In this document: positions 31,371 through 44,166 of the stretch, one piece after another | How positions within the stretch are numbered: the first letter of the stretch is position 1 | Layout of the letters: the number at the start of each line of letters is the position of its first letter | Source of the DNA: Hydractinia symbiolongicarpus | Lineage: Eukaryota > Cnidaria > Hydrozoa > Anthoathecata > Hydractiniidae | Assembly: GCF_029227915.1 (NCBI RefSeq) | Contig: NC_079880.1 | Span: forward strand, 30,621,501 to 30,685,500 | DNA length: 64,000 bases | Direction: 5' to 3' | Notes under the pieces: model-generated | Told to the model about the DNA's origin: nothing | Database searches by the model: none | What the model saw: only the letters and a program-made list of their open reading frames with translations | Program-made: the position numbers and the translations under genes

Positions 31371-32353
31371 ATTTACAAAAAACAAAGGAGAAGTCCTTTC
31401 GACTTAACTCATTTATGAATGTCATTTATACATTTAATATTTTTCTCTTTGTTTTTTTAAACTGACTTCTTTATTATTTCAAATATTTATTTTGTTTATT
31501 TTGACCTTGCAAGCGTTACGACGAATTTCAACTACTAGCAATTTTCACAGAAGTTTTAAGGTGATTCTTTCCTATGGCCTAAGCTTAATATGTTTAAGAT
31601 TTTTTCGATTAGAGTTCCAATTTATGCCTTAAATGGCATGCTTTATTTAAAAACTGACGTAGAAATTAGTGGACATCTATACGCATGGATAAGTTCACAG
31701 GTAGAATTCGTAATTCGTACTTAAGTCGTGTACTGAACTGGGGACGAAGTTCTTTTTGGCTAACTTACCACACTAATAAATTTATAACCAAATATTTTTA
31801 TGTTGGGATGGAGCGGAGTGGGGACAGGATTAAAGTTTGACTGACTAAATATTGCTGGAAAATTGGTGAGATTTCTAACACATTGACATTATGCTAAACT
31901 GAACACTATTTAAAGTCCATTTCAAAAGCTGTAAAAAAAACTCCCTCCATTTCTTTCCCTTACTTGGCAGGATACAGTTTCTTTTTAAATTTCTTGTTGT
32001 TTCAAACTTATAAAACTAACTAACTAAGTATACAGGAATTCGAATTCGAAGATGATGTTTTGTAAATTTACAAAACTTGAATTCCCAAAGTAATACAATC
32101 GAACGTCTATTTTTTTCTGCTTGACTTTGTTTACATAAGAAAATTTATGTTTAGATGCAGTCAGGTAAAAAACGGATGCTAATCGGTTTTGATGTTGTAC
32201 TGCACTACAAAGCCCTCAGTCAATGACACAGACATCGTAAGCTCAGTCTATACTTCCCATCTCGGGTCACAGTACAACAACAAAAACATTGAGTACATCC
32301 GTTTAATTTTGCAAAGCGTGGAAAAAACAAGTAATTTGAAAAGCTAAAAGAAA

Positions 32354-33916
32354 ATGGAGGAACAGACTTCTTCCATGATTTTTTCAAGCGAAGTGAATGT
32401 GTTTAAGCATCTTATTTATATCTGCAATCAACTGATATGGGTAAGTTGTTATGGTGGTAAATAGGAGAAAAACACAGTAAAAATCAGGAGTTTATGCAAT
32501 ATGAAGGGATAAAGTAAAACACGTCTTAATATATGCTTTTTAGACCATAAAGACAGTTGGTTTGCGTTGCCTAATTCGAAGGTTATTAGGGAGTTTTATA
32601 AGGTGTTCAGAAGGTTTTTTATGGAGTTCTGAAATTGTTATGGAGTAGGTGGATTTCTGCCAAACTCACGAATAAAACAAGTGTCTGTTTCATAAAGTTC
32701 CCTCAACAAGAATTATATTTTTTTACAGAATTCTGCGGCAAAGAAAAAAGAGACATTTTTACACAAACCGTTTTGAACATTTAAGTGTGGAAAAAAATAC
32801 CTCCTTTCATTTCCCTCATTCTTAGGTTTGTAATAGGTATTTTCACAGCATGGATGCTGGAAGAGTTCCTTCTAAACAAATGTAGGTATATTTCAGAATG
32901 CAACGAAAAACAGATTTCTGTAAAGTAAAAACTTACGCCTTTCTTCTTAGGTCAGTGGAGTGGCACTAATCATCGTGGGATGCATACTGATAGATAATGG
33001 TGACCAGTTATCAAACAACTTATGCGTGTCTCTTATCGTTGTTGGATTCATAACACTGCTTGTCAGTTGTTTTGGATGTTATGTTGGCTTTAGAGGACAT
33101 TATTTCATGATACTTGCATTTTCTTGTCTTCTTGGTATCATGGTTATTATTGAGTTAGTTGTTGGTGCCGTAGCATTTGCACACAACATCAAGGTAAGAT
33201 TGATTGTCGTGTTGCTTTTGTAGAAAGATACCTCACTTACATCATACTTCAATACACTCCCAGATCAACAAGTCAGACAAGGTCTGTTTAATTTTTAAAA
33301 ACAATATGTTTTCTCCCATTCTTGAATGTATATTAGGTGTAAAATGAATTTTGTGCTGATGTGTTCTATAGTTCTTCTTTAAAATATTTACTAAACCACA
33401 TTCAGAATTTCGCTTTTATTTTTTTGTTTTTGCTTTACTTTTTTTGCTTTATTTGTTTTTCATTGTTACAAAAACCAGCGCTTATTTTATTTTTTTATCA
33501 GAACAACATGGCAATCGTTGGAGGAGTCGCCATTTCAGTTGCATTGCTTCAGGTAAATCTTTTAAGCTTTTTTTAAAATCAGGTATTGTATACCTCCTAA
33601 ATAAATATTCCCCTTTTTTATGAGAAACATACTGTTGGGGTTTAGACTCGGCCTTTCTTAACTTTTTAAAGAAGATTTTCGTAAGATTCATAGGCCAGAC
33701 CCCTATTTTTTGCTCTAAAAATGCAAGCAATCCTGTTAATTTAAGAATTTACCTCTGTAAAAACTAACGAGTTAGTAGTTGAAACTATCTTTTATCACAG
33801 TTTCAAAAAAATATCATGTTTGTTATAAAAAAAAATGTGTATTTTTTTAGGTTAGTGGCATCGCGTATGCGTGCTGCCTGATGAAATCTATCAAAAACGA
33901 ATACGAAATTCTTTAA
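32354..33916 (+). CDS. Tetraspanin-like four-TM protein with nearly no large loop
   Basis: Exons 32354-32440, 32951-33193, 33502-33552 and 33851-33916, all phase 0 with GT/AG junctions, give 148 aa. Tetraspanin features: short cytoplasmic N-terminus, FKHLIYICNQLIW then SGVALIIVGCIL (TM1 with the conserved Asn), TM2 ending SCFGCYVGFR (GCYG-type motif), TM3 with its conserved acidic residue (VIIELVVGAVAF), and TM4 with Gln (ISVALLQVSGIAYACCLMKS). The usual 80-120-residue large extracellular loop with CCG is absent; only about ten residues join TM3 and TM4. It is either a gene that has lost its loop exons or an unusual loop-less form. Tetraspanins organise membrane microdomains mainly through that loop. 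Confidence 0.75.
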
Positions 33917-35573
33917 GTCGATGCTGTGAAAATAGTAAAAGGTTTTTACATAACACATTTTGTAGGACGTTTTCGTGCTGATATTTGGAATACATGATGC
34001 CTTAGAGTTACCATTTTGGTTGTCATAAAATTTCTTGTTTTCATAAAGTTAAAAGCGAAGAACTTACAGTGACCCGCTCAGACGCCCACATTCGTGTTAC
34101 CCCAATTGTATTTTATTGTCATTTGTTACGACCACCTACATAACACACGACTTATCTTAAGACAAAATAATACCTGTGTAAGAAGATCATTATTTCTATT
34201 TAAAAACTGAAGACAAATGGGCCACATTTTTCTACCTTGAAACGAATACGTAGTAAAGCATTTACATTCACATTACAGTTTGCATAACTTGGAGATCACA
34301 GCGCTTGCCTAATTTCAATTAGTTTCTTGCACTCCACAAGTTTGGTGAAGACCAAAAAACGACCACTTTTTTTAAATCCCGGGAGTTACTGTACGTACAT
34401 CAAGTTTGACCGCATATGAAAATACAGACCAAATAGAAATTACCATTTTAACCACCATCTTTATCGTAATGTTTTTTTGTTTGTTGCACTAAGTATCAGG
34501 TAAACAATGCACAAGTCTTCACAAGCTGTCAAAGAAAATGATACTTAATACACCTGTATAAAACTTTTCTAATCGAGCAGGTGACACAGGACATTGTTGC
34601 GAGATCCCTATTCAGCAACGTCCACGATAGTAGGTTTTCATGCATATTACTGGAAAAAATGACGCGCTGCTCTTTGTTGCTGCAATAACACTAGGACTGG
34701 GTGGCCCACTTGCTGTGAAACCACACACTCCGCTGATGTTATAAAAAGCACTTTCCAAGTTTATACCATACAAACAATAATTCAAATGGTTGATGCATTC
34801 AAATGGTTAATGTTGTTAGATGCCTGAGGTCAGGGTTTATTGAATTAATCATTTTGCTACATTTGGACGAAGTGTTTCGTTTCTTCCCGTTAAGGTCAAT
34901 ACCACAAGCATATCATGCGAAATAATTCAAGCTATCGATGTTATTAAGGGCACTAACACTGTCAACTAAAACACAACATCTTTAACGCTGTTAAGTCGTT
35001 AACAATTTAGTGTGAACAAAGCTTATTAAACATAGCACATATTTTTGTGTTAAGTTTATTTTTACTTTTTGATTTTGGCGAAGATGTTACTTAAATTTGA
35101 AGGCTGTTTTTTTTCCGGGAGATTTCAGCATATGGGACAGTTTTTCTGCAACAATCAACAAATTTTAATTACTTTTGTCTTTATGTTGCCTTACTGATAG
35201 CTCACTGGAATGGCTCAAAACCATAGTATATATGTTTTTGGCTTTTATAAATTTCCCTAGAGCTTTGCACCTATTTCCCGCCGGATGTCAGATATAAGAC
35301 GTCATCACAATTTGCGAAAAAAAATAAAACCGTTTTCTGCATTTCTACATGTAAGTCAAAGTATTTGAAATCAAATTTGCCTAAGAAATTTAAAAAGTCA
35401 GTTCTTAGCTCGGCCAAGATTTCCTTTTTCGAATTCGTTGATAATGTAGCGGTTTTGTTTTACTATGTATGCTTTGATAAAACCCAGATATAATTATATT
35501 CCATACCACTGGATTAAAAAATGGGTTAAACAAGTGGTAGAACTTTAAATCAACATTATGCATCCTCCTCTCC
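33917..35573. other. Non-coding, probable 3' UTR then intergenic
   Basis: No open frame or exon was recognised between the tetraspanin-like stop and the satellite. Confidence 0.5.
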
Positions 35574-35576
35574 AGG

Positions 35577-36968
35577 GTCTCTTGCCGCTATCAAATTCAT
35601 GAGAAATGAACTTGCTGCCGTCAGCCACAATTATTATGTTTCAAGAGCATGTATTTGACAAAATAACTTAGAATCCGAAGTCACTACACATTGACAATTC
35701 CAAAGTGCCCGACTGCAATATAAAAACAATCAACGTGATTTCTCATAGCGGTCTCTTGCCGCTATCAAATTCATGAGAAATGAACTTGCTGCCGTCAGCC
35801 ACAATTATTATGTTTCAAGAGCATGTATTTGACAAAATAACTTAGAATCCGAAGTCACTGCACATTGACAATTCCAAAGTGCCCGACTGCAATATAAAAA
35901 CAATCAACGTGATTTCTCATAGCGGTCTCTTGCCGCTATCAAATTCATGAGAAATGAACTTGCTGCCGTCAGCCACAATTATTATGTTTCAAGAGCATGT
36001 ATTTGACAAAATAACTTAGAATCCGAAGTCACTGGACATTGACAATTCCAAAATGCGCGACTGCAATATAAAAACAATCAACGTGATTTCTCATAGCGGT
36101 CTCTTGCCGCTATCAAATTCATGAGAAATAAACTTGCTGTCGTCAACCACAATTATTATGTTTCAAGAGCATGTATTTGACAAAATAACTTAGAATCCGA
36201 AGTCACTGCACATTGACAATTCCAAAATGCGCGACTGCAATATAAAAACAATCAACGTGATTTCTCATAGCGGTCTCTTGCCGCTATCAAATTCATGAGA
36301 AATGAATTTGCTGCCGTCAGCCACAATTATTATGTTTCAAGGGCATGTATTTGACAAAATAACTTAGAATCCGAAGTCACTGCACATTGACAATTCCAAA
36401 ATGCGCGACTGCAATATAAAAACAATCAACGTGATTTCTCATAGCGGTCTCTTGCCGCTATCAAATTCATGAGAAATGAATTTGCTGCCGTCAGCCACAA
36501 TTATTATGTTTCAAGAGCATGTATTTGACAAAATAACTTAGAATCCGAAGTCACTGCACATTGACAATTCCAAAATGCGCGACTGCAATATAAAAACAAT
36601 CAACGTGATTTCTCATAGCGGTCTCTTGCCGCTATCAAATTCATGAGAAATAAACTTGCTGTCGTCAACCACAATTATTATGTTTCAAGAGCATGTATTT
36701 GACAAAATAACTTAGAATCCGAAGTCACTGCACATTGACAATTCCAAAATGCGCGACTGCAATATAAAAACAATCAACGTGATTTCTCATAGCGGTCTCT
36801 TGCCGCTATCAAATTCATGAGAAATGAATTTGCTGCCGTCAGCCACAATTATTATGTTTCAAGGGCATGTATTTGACAAAATAACTTAGAATCCGAAGTC
36901 ACTGCACATTGACAATTCCAAAATGCCCGACTGCAATATAAAAACAATCAACGTGATTTCTCATAGCG
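35577..36968. repeat. 174-bp satellite, eight units with a 3-unit higher-order pattern
   Basis: Units begin at AGCGG near 35748, 35922, 36096, 36270, 36444, 36618 and 36792, exactly 174 bp apart, plus a first unit from 35577. Each starts with a hairpin AGCGG-TCTCTTG-CCGCT. A variant (AAATAAACTTGCTGTCGTCAACC) appears at the 4th and 7th units; each time the next unit carries CAAGGGCATG, indicating a 522-bp higher-order repeat. Confidence 0.96.
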
Positions 36969-37331
36969 GCTTAATTAGCCTTGCTGTTTCATTATATATG
37001 TTCATGGTTGCAGGACTTAGATATCGTGCATTTGAAAAAAAAATTTAAACTGCTTCTTATAAAATACTAAAACTCGTCCATTTTATTTCTTTACTTTTTT
37101 TCCCCACTTAGTAACTTACAAAATAGATATTCTCAATAACCTGCGCACTCTGGTATAAATTATTTTAATAGGGCTGCAATTAAGAGAGGCAATTCTATCT
37201 GTCTCGTTTGATCCAACGGATTATGGTGCAACAATAGGCGGGTTACGTCAGACGAACATTGATTGTTTTTCTTTCTCAAACGACGTATTCCAACAATGCC
37301 ATAAATGGTTCACGTGTGCGCGAAAGAAGCA

Positions 37332-37357
37332 ACTCTACAGCCGACAGGCTGTAGAGT
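37332..37357. repeat. Perfect 11-bp-arm hairpin
   Basis: ACTCTACAGCC-GACA-GGCTGTAGAGT. Confidence 0.85.
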
Positions 37358-39607
37358 AGCGGCTATTTTAACCTTTTGTCCGTGTTTGACGAAAAGAACT
37401 GCCTTTGTTTAATTATTTCAGTCACGGATTGTGGGAATCAGCGCGAGATTAAGCTTGTTAAAAATTAGGGTTGATTCTTTTTTAAGCTAATTCACAGCAG
37501 CACTTTTATAAATTCATAATTGAAACCAGTACTAAAGTTTCAAACAATAATAGCGAATACAATGTTGAAACATTATAGTCCCTAGGACTTCTAACGTTCT
37601 TATATTTGAGACAGAACGAACTAGTAGCTATGAACCTAAGTAGTCCTGGAGACGAGGTGGGGTTTTAGACAGTATGGTAAATTGTTAGGTACACAACAAC
37701 TGATGTTAGGCTGACCATTGTATAATAGTTAGGAAAAAAAGAAAAAGAAAACAGAAATTGCCATAAACTTTTGCGTTTATTTCTTCATATTTGTCTTTCT
37801 TCTGTTAAGTTCGCGCTAATTTTTAAAGTAAGCAGTTTTTCGCCACAGTAGTTTTATCAATGAGGTTAATGCGACTGTTGGGAGGGTAACAATCATTCTT
37901 ATCAACCCCATTATTTGCACAAATTTTACTGCTGAAGCGATTTTTATAATTTGTGTATTATTTTGCTAAGCGTGAAATACTTAACTTGAACACATCCGAG
38001 CATTCTTAGAAATAAATACTGCTAACTGAAAAAGTAGAAGTGAATTAGTTTTCCTCCATTTATTAAAGATGGCTTACAAAAAATGAATTGTTATTTTCTC
38101 CGTCAGGAAAAAAATGTTTGTTCTTTGTTTTTATTTTTACTAAGTTAAGTTGGCTTCTGAAAACCTTTCATTGCTACAATACATTTCTGGAAATGTTAGG
38201 GAAACCTTTTCAATTTTTTATGCCCTATTTAATTAATACTTACGTCTCAACAAGATATCAGGGTAGTTCTCTTGTTGTATTTTTTGCACGCAGAGGTCTA
38301 TTTTTGATGTAGTTTGGAACTTGAAAGTATATTTTCTAGATGAATAAGCTAATAAAACCTTAACAAATATGCAATTTCATGACTTTTGTGTCACCTTTGA
38401 ATGTTACTGGGAGCGTATCTGATTTGAACAATTTGTCGAAATTGAAAAACATAAATACATAATCTACCGAAAAATATTATAACAAATGCACAGGTTAAGT
38501 AACACTCGGAACGCGATACAAAAAAAAATAAGAGGCGTTTTTACATACTTTTTGCGCGAACATTTCATAGAATCGACGATGATGATGATAATGTAGAAAT
38601 TACGTAAAAATTTTTTGTTTCAATTGCAAACCACCTACTCCTCTTGATATTTTACACGCTTCCCCTCCAATAAAGTCTTCTCACCCCCCGAAAATTGTAA
38701 ACATTGAGTGTCACACTAACGTTTAGAATATAAAGTGTTATTTCTGCGCAAGTAATAATTCTCAAGTAATGTATTATATCACTCATCTGTTCAGTCACTC
38801 TCGTTAAATAATATAAATATTTTCATCTCATATAAGCCAGTTTATTCTAGGCTACGTTTTGACATTTACAGGTATTATCGACGGAAAAAGATCGCAAATT
38901 ATCTTTGGCTGTTTATTAGTCAAGGTGATAATTAGAAGATCGAAATCAACCAATCACATCACAACGATTAAAGTAATTACGGACCTTAATGGAAACAATA
39001 TGTTTTCTTTTTTTTCTAAAAGTTTTTTTTCATGTTTTTTTTCTCGAACCATTTTCACTTTTTCTTAATGTTCGGTTTTCGAAGTGTTTTGAATTTGATA
39101 AGAAATGCTATTGATATGAGTATTTTTGTGTATACCATTTCTGGGTTTTTCATCTTTCTCTTAGTTCATGATATGTTTATTATCCCAGTCTATAATTATG
39201 ATCATTCTCCCAGCTGTGGTCCGCAATCTTATTTTGTCTGTATTAATGTTGCGTACGGCCTTTTGTGCTAGAACATTCGTTTTGTTTCACTAAAATCAGC
39301 AGTATGACAATCTTTACACGGGATTTTTTAGACATTTAGATAACATAACATTGATTATCTGGATGCAAAAGTATACTATGTAGCGTGTTTTTAGATTTCA
39401 GAACTAATCGAGAGAGAAAATATGAATGGAATTTTTACGGAATATTAAAAAAAAATCAAAAAACTTTTGGCGCACAATTACTGTCTTTTTGCGCTCAAAA
39501 GTACCAGATGAAAAGTACAGAAATGAGGATGCAAAAATGTATTTTATTGCTGGTACTTTTTTCCAAAACCACATCGATAACGATAATTACAAAGAGATAT
39601 ATTTCCT

Positions 39608-39608
<1 letters not shown>

Positions 39609-39647
<39 letters not shown>
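39609..39647. repeat. (AAC)n microsatellite
   Basis: About 13 uninterrupted CAA/AAC units. Confidence 0.95.
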
Positions 39648-39900
39648 AAAATAAAATAACAATAACAATAAAGACTATAACAAAAATTGCTGAAACAGTC
39701 CCTTGTAAAAGAATCTGCTTCTAGTTTCTTAATTCAATACACAATGTCTTTCTTTTTAACAGCTCACCCATCAATCCTCAAAGACTCTTCCATTATATTT
39801 TCATTATTCAAAATCCTTCGTTGGAATTTTCGTCAACTTGAATGCGCTTTCATAAAGTAATCATCCGCACCGACGCTGTTTCTAAGTGTATTACACCTGT

Positions 39901-41460
39901 TTAACATTCGAATAAGTGACGTAAATTGTCTGCCATTGATCTCTGTTGCTCTTTTTTTGATTGTTTTGTGTCATTTGTGCTGTTTTTTTCTTCTTCAATC
40001 GCTTTTCGCATACCTAATTTCAGCAACCCAGACAAAAAGTTGAATAGACTGTCCCAAGCCTCTTGTGTTTTACAATCATCCACACTTTCGTCATTTTGCA
40101 GGAACGTGAAAACTGCAAACTTCAAACTTGTAGCTAAAGTCTAAAAATCAAATAGAAGTAGAAGCTACTGCTCCATTTTCTCACATCTCGCACTCGCGAA
40201 TTTCATATTAGAAAGAAGTCATATACTTGTAGTTTCTGCAGATACTTCTCATCAAACTTTCTTCAATAATAATCCCTCTGATATTTTTCTATTTTAACAA
40301 CCTCTTTAAAAACATGATATTTATAAATCCGTTTAGAAGTAGTGATTTCAGAGACAAAAGTTACAATCTTTAAATCTATTCAATTTTGTGAAACATTTGG
40401 GACAATTGTCGACATTGGAAACATTTATGGATAAAAGTGAATAGTCTAATCTTTTTTTTTTTGGCGAATATTTTAATTTATCAAGAGGGAAGATAAGATG
40501 TGGAGAAACTCTACCTAAAACTTTGACTTGTCACATGCTTTGTGTCCACGACTGATATTCATCAGTACTGGTATGATTAAGGTTTGATTTGTTATTGTTT
40601 AGTTAAACATCGAAACTGTAAAAATACTTACAGTTGCAAATCTCTGTTGTGCACCAAACGAATGATGAAATCTGCCATGATCAATCAACGATTGGACCAG
40701 TACTTCTCCTTTATGCAAATTGTAAATGACAATTTCAATTAATTCTTCAAATTTTTTTGCATGGCGTGAAATGATTGGTGATTCCAGCAAATCGTCCAAG
40801 TTTTGTGCAGCGGTGCTGAACATGCTCCATATTTCTGGATAAGCGCTGAACCACCTTCAACAAGATAAAGAAAATTTGACAACAGTTTTTTACAGTCCAT
40901 CCTATTTTACTTTCCCAAACAAAATGGAAATTAAAAAAAACATTTAATCACGTTATGTCTTATTGAAAACAAACAGATGATTTTGCAAGGTTACAAAAGT
41001 TTTACTTTCGACTTCCCCTATCAGCCTATTCAAATAATTTCTAATTAACTTAAACATCCAAACCTATGTTCCGTTCAGCGTCCACACTCTCGGCACTGCA
41101 GTGAAGTTAGTGTTTTTTTGCATCGAAATTTGAGACCTTGCTTATAACATAAAAACTATTGATATAAAATAAAGCCTTTATTGATCCAAAATTTTGAATC
41201 ACTAAAAGAATTGAAAAACACTCCGGGGTTTTCTTAAATTTACAGTATTTTTTAATGTTAGAGGGCAACAATAACAATACAAAATAAAATGAGAAGAGAT
41301 AATAATAATCTACATCATACCTTTTAAAAGCAATTTTAATGACCTTGTTCCATTCTGGCTTGATTTTGGTCCACGATATTTTTAAACGGACAATGTCAGA
41401 TGTCTTAAAAGGTAACTCAATTTCAGGTTTTCTCTTTCCAACACAACAACGATTTCCCAT
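39901..41460 (-). CDS. Globin A, predicted membrane-anchored (globin X-like)
   Basis: Exons 41460-41321, 40854-40632 and 40140-39901 give 200 aa. Introns fall at the classic globin positions with the classic phases: after AFK-R (B12.2, phase 2) and after QQRFAT (G7.0, phase 0). Haem-pocket residues are in place: Phe CD1 (about 59, in EIWSMF), distal His E7 (about 78, SRHAKKF), proximal His F8 (about 110, GRFHH). The N-terminus MGNRCC has Gly2 for myristoylation and two cysteines for palmitoylation, as described for globin X. It binds haem/O2 and is probably at the plasma membrane (inference). The C-terminal tail is charged and longer than in haemoglobins. It is the most downstream of three tandem paralogues. 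Confidence 0.92.
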
Positions 41461-41527
41461 TTTTGTAAACGTATACGTCTTTCTAGAAATTAAAACGTTT
41501 TTAAAAAATTATTCTTTTTGCTAACCG

Positions 41528-44160
41528 TGTGACGTAATTGAGAGCGTCAGTGAGATATTTACAACAAAAGATTTTTTAAGATATTGAGCTTCCGCATAAA
41601 ACAAACACGAGCGACGCAATACTCACTTTTTACTTTACTTGTTGTTTTAAATATTAATGCTAGCTAACGTTGATGGTATTAAAAATAAAAAATAACTACC
41701 ACATATTTTGCAAATTATTGTCGGGGTCCAAGCAAATTCGTAGAATTTTGTAGCTACTGTGTTTTGTGCTGTCCTTAATTTGCGACACGATTTGAAAAAG
41801 TAACATCTATTAGTTACCCCACGTATTTCTTATTTCTATTGAAAAGCAGTTCTGTTTTTTACAAAACTACCACCAAAGGTTTTCTTTTCAAAAAATATTA
41901 ACTGCAAAACAACATGCGCAAAATAATTGCGAAATAGCGGATTACTAGTAAAGTTGCGTGAGACTTAGTATATTTCATAATATTTCTCCCTTAGACAGAA
42001 ACGTTTTTTGTAAGTCCGGTTACTTAATGCCAAAATGTCAAAATAAAAACACGCAGCCCTTAAAATACACAAAAAGTTAGTCATATAAGATGTCATTCAA
42101 ACTAGGATTGTACTAGCCGTGTTATGATCTCATGGACTGTTAAATTATTTGGTGGCAATTTGGTATCAAATATTCTTATTGTTACATTGCCTTCATAACA
42201 AAAAAACCCGGCCGAGTTCTTTAAGAAATAAAGAAATAAATTTTTTATAACAAACGTAGATAAAACAATAGAATATGAAGGATCGTATAATTGGTTCCGA
42301 TATTGGTTGGTAGATGTTTTCTATTGATTTCTTTACATCTCAACAATGGCCAAAAAGTCTTCGACGATTAAAGAAAAAAGGAAACTTGAGAAAGCAGAAG
42401 AAGAAAAAGAATGTTGAATCCTGGTAGTTTTTACTACGTGCCCAAAATCATTGCATCGTTGTTAATACTACAGCTGGTGATGGCACTACAGCTGTTGAGG
42501 AGTCCAAGTTTTGTGAACAGATTTTTACACAAAATGGATTTCAACTAACTGTGAATTGTGTTGTAATGAATTTGTAAACTGTTTGAGTAAGAAGAAAAGG
42601 TGGCAGGAAACTACACCTTGATTTTTTACTTCGTTTTTTGAGAAAATTTTCGCGGTTGTATGTATTTATAGTCAACCCCTCATATAGCAGACATCTTTTT
42701 GCTAGAAATTATTTAGAAACAGACGCTCTTCTCAGGAACGGATGAAATGATGATCAAACTCTCAATAACAAAATCTCCATGTAGAGAACACGTTTTAGGA
42801 AACACGTCTGCATAGTGAGTGTCATTTCAAGATTGCAATTTTCATCACCCTATAACTGACGTCTCTGTAGCAGAAACTCTTCAGATATCGCCATAGTGTT
42901 GGCTATAAACAGCTTCACCTTATTGTGGTTATAAAAATCGTCCAAAGTAGAATCTAGATACCTTAAAAAAAAAAAAATACTTGAGAGTTTTGTTCAAATT
43001 TGCAAATCCAAGTACGCTTTATTGAAATAAAAAGCTTTTAAATATTCTGGCTTTAATGATTTGTAAGAAATTTTTTAATTAGAAGATCACAGCAAGTGGA
43101 ATTTTTCAATATTTAAACTATCCCTAGGACGAACGCTCAATATTTACTTGCGGCTGACTACATATTCACGAGACTTTTGCAGATGCTGAAAAATCAGTAG
43201 TGAATTTAGAACACAGGAAAGTGTTTTCAAAAAATCAATAAGAAACTTGATGGCTTAGGCCTAGAAATCAAAGTGCGTAGAAACATTTTGCAGTAAAAAT
43301 TGTTGTGGATACGATGACGAATAAACTCTAATGACTTCATATTTCAATACACACCGTGGATTCTGATCATAGAATCTAATGATAAGAGCCGCCGGGATAC
43401 TATACAGAATTTGAAACGCGTTAAATGCAAGTAAAAACGTTGGGAACATACTTAAGGTCGTTAAAAATTGTTGATAAGGGTGTTGCCATGTTTCTCACAA
43501 CTGATTGTGTCGGATTACACAATGCAATAAGAAATTATCATAATCACTACTTGTATTCTAAGATAAATTTGGTGTCAGAAAACATTTAAAAGAAAATTCT
43601 TGAGATTTAACCATCTTTCTATGGGAACTACGTTCAGGTAATATTTTTTCTAAAAACTATAAAAGATATGTTCGAACGGCCGTCAGTGCAATATGGACAA
43701 TGAATACAATCCTTCTTTAACACTGTAGATCGTCCTGATAAGATCAAGGGTTTTTAAAAATTTGTTCTTTGTTCTGCTCTATAAAAGACGGACGATTTAT
43801 CATTTGCTGAAACAGTCAGATATTTCACAACAGATGAAAAGTTTTAACTATGGCTTTTATTTTGGTTCGACTGGAAAAAATCCGCCAGGTTTACTTTTTT
43901 TTCTGGAAGCAAAAAGAAAAATATATATGCAGAAGATTACAGTTGCTTTGTTCCCATAAAAATAAATGTCTAACGTTTTCATGAGGTATCAAATGCCGCG
44001 TCTTTCATAACATCACCAACGATATAAAGCATATAACGAGAACTGTGAGTTACCTATGATATATATACTTATCCTTTGAGGCATTTATAGTGTAGTTATC
44101 AGTTCTTTCTTTCGAGTTTTCACCCGAAAAAAGAATTTATGGTGACACTTGAGGATGACT
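41528..44160. other. Intergenic stretch between globins A and B
   Basis: No additional globin exon and no recognisable gene. A short basic open frame near 42345 (MAKKSSTIKEKRKLEK) ends after about two dozen codons and is not supported. Confidence 0.5.
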
Positions 44161-44166
44161 TCAGTT

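Larger units (their letters stand above)
36969..39900. other. 2.9 kb without a convincing gene
   Basis: It holds a short hairpin (37332-37357), a 62-codon open stretch without start (37171-37360) that I could not identify, T-rich open frames near 39 kb, and an (AAC)n run. Confidence 0.5.

Noticed and set aside
33224-33281. Exon between tetraspanin-like exons 2 and 3
   Set aside because: It would leave a 30-bp intron and shift the phase of the next exon.
37171-37360. 62-codon open stretch on the plus strand
   Set aside because: No start, no recognisable motif and no partner exon; could be chance.
39385-39659. Poly-Gln/poly-Asn ORFs
   Set aside because: Driven by the (AAC)n microsatellite in two frames; the upstream part has no protein-like character.
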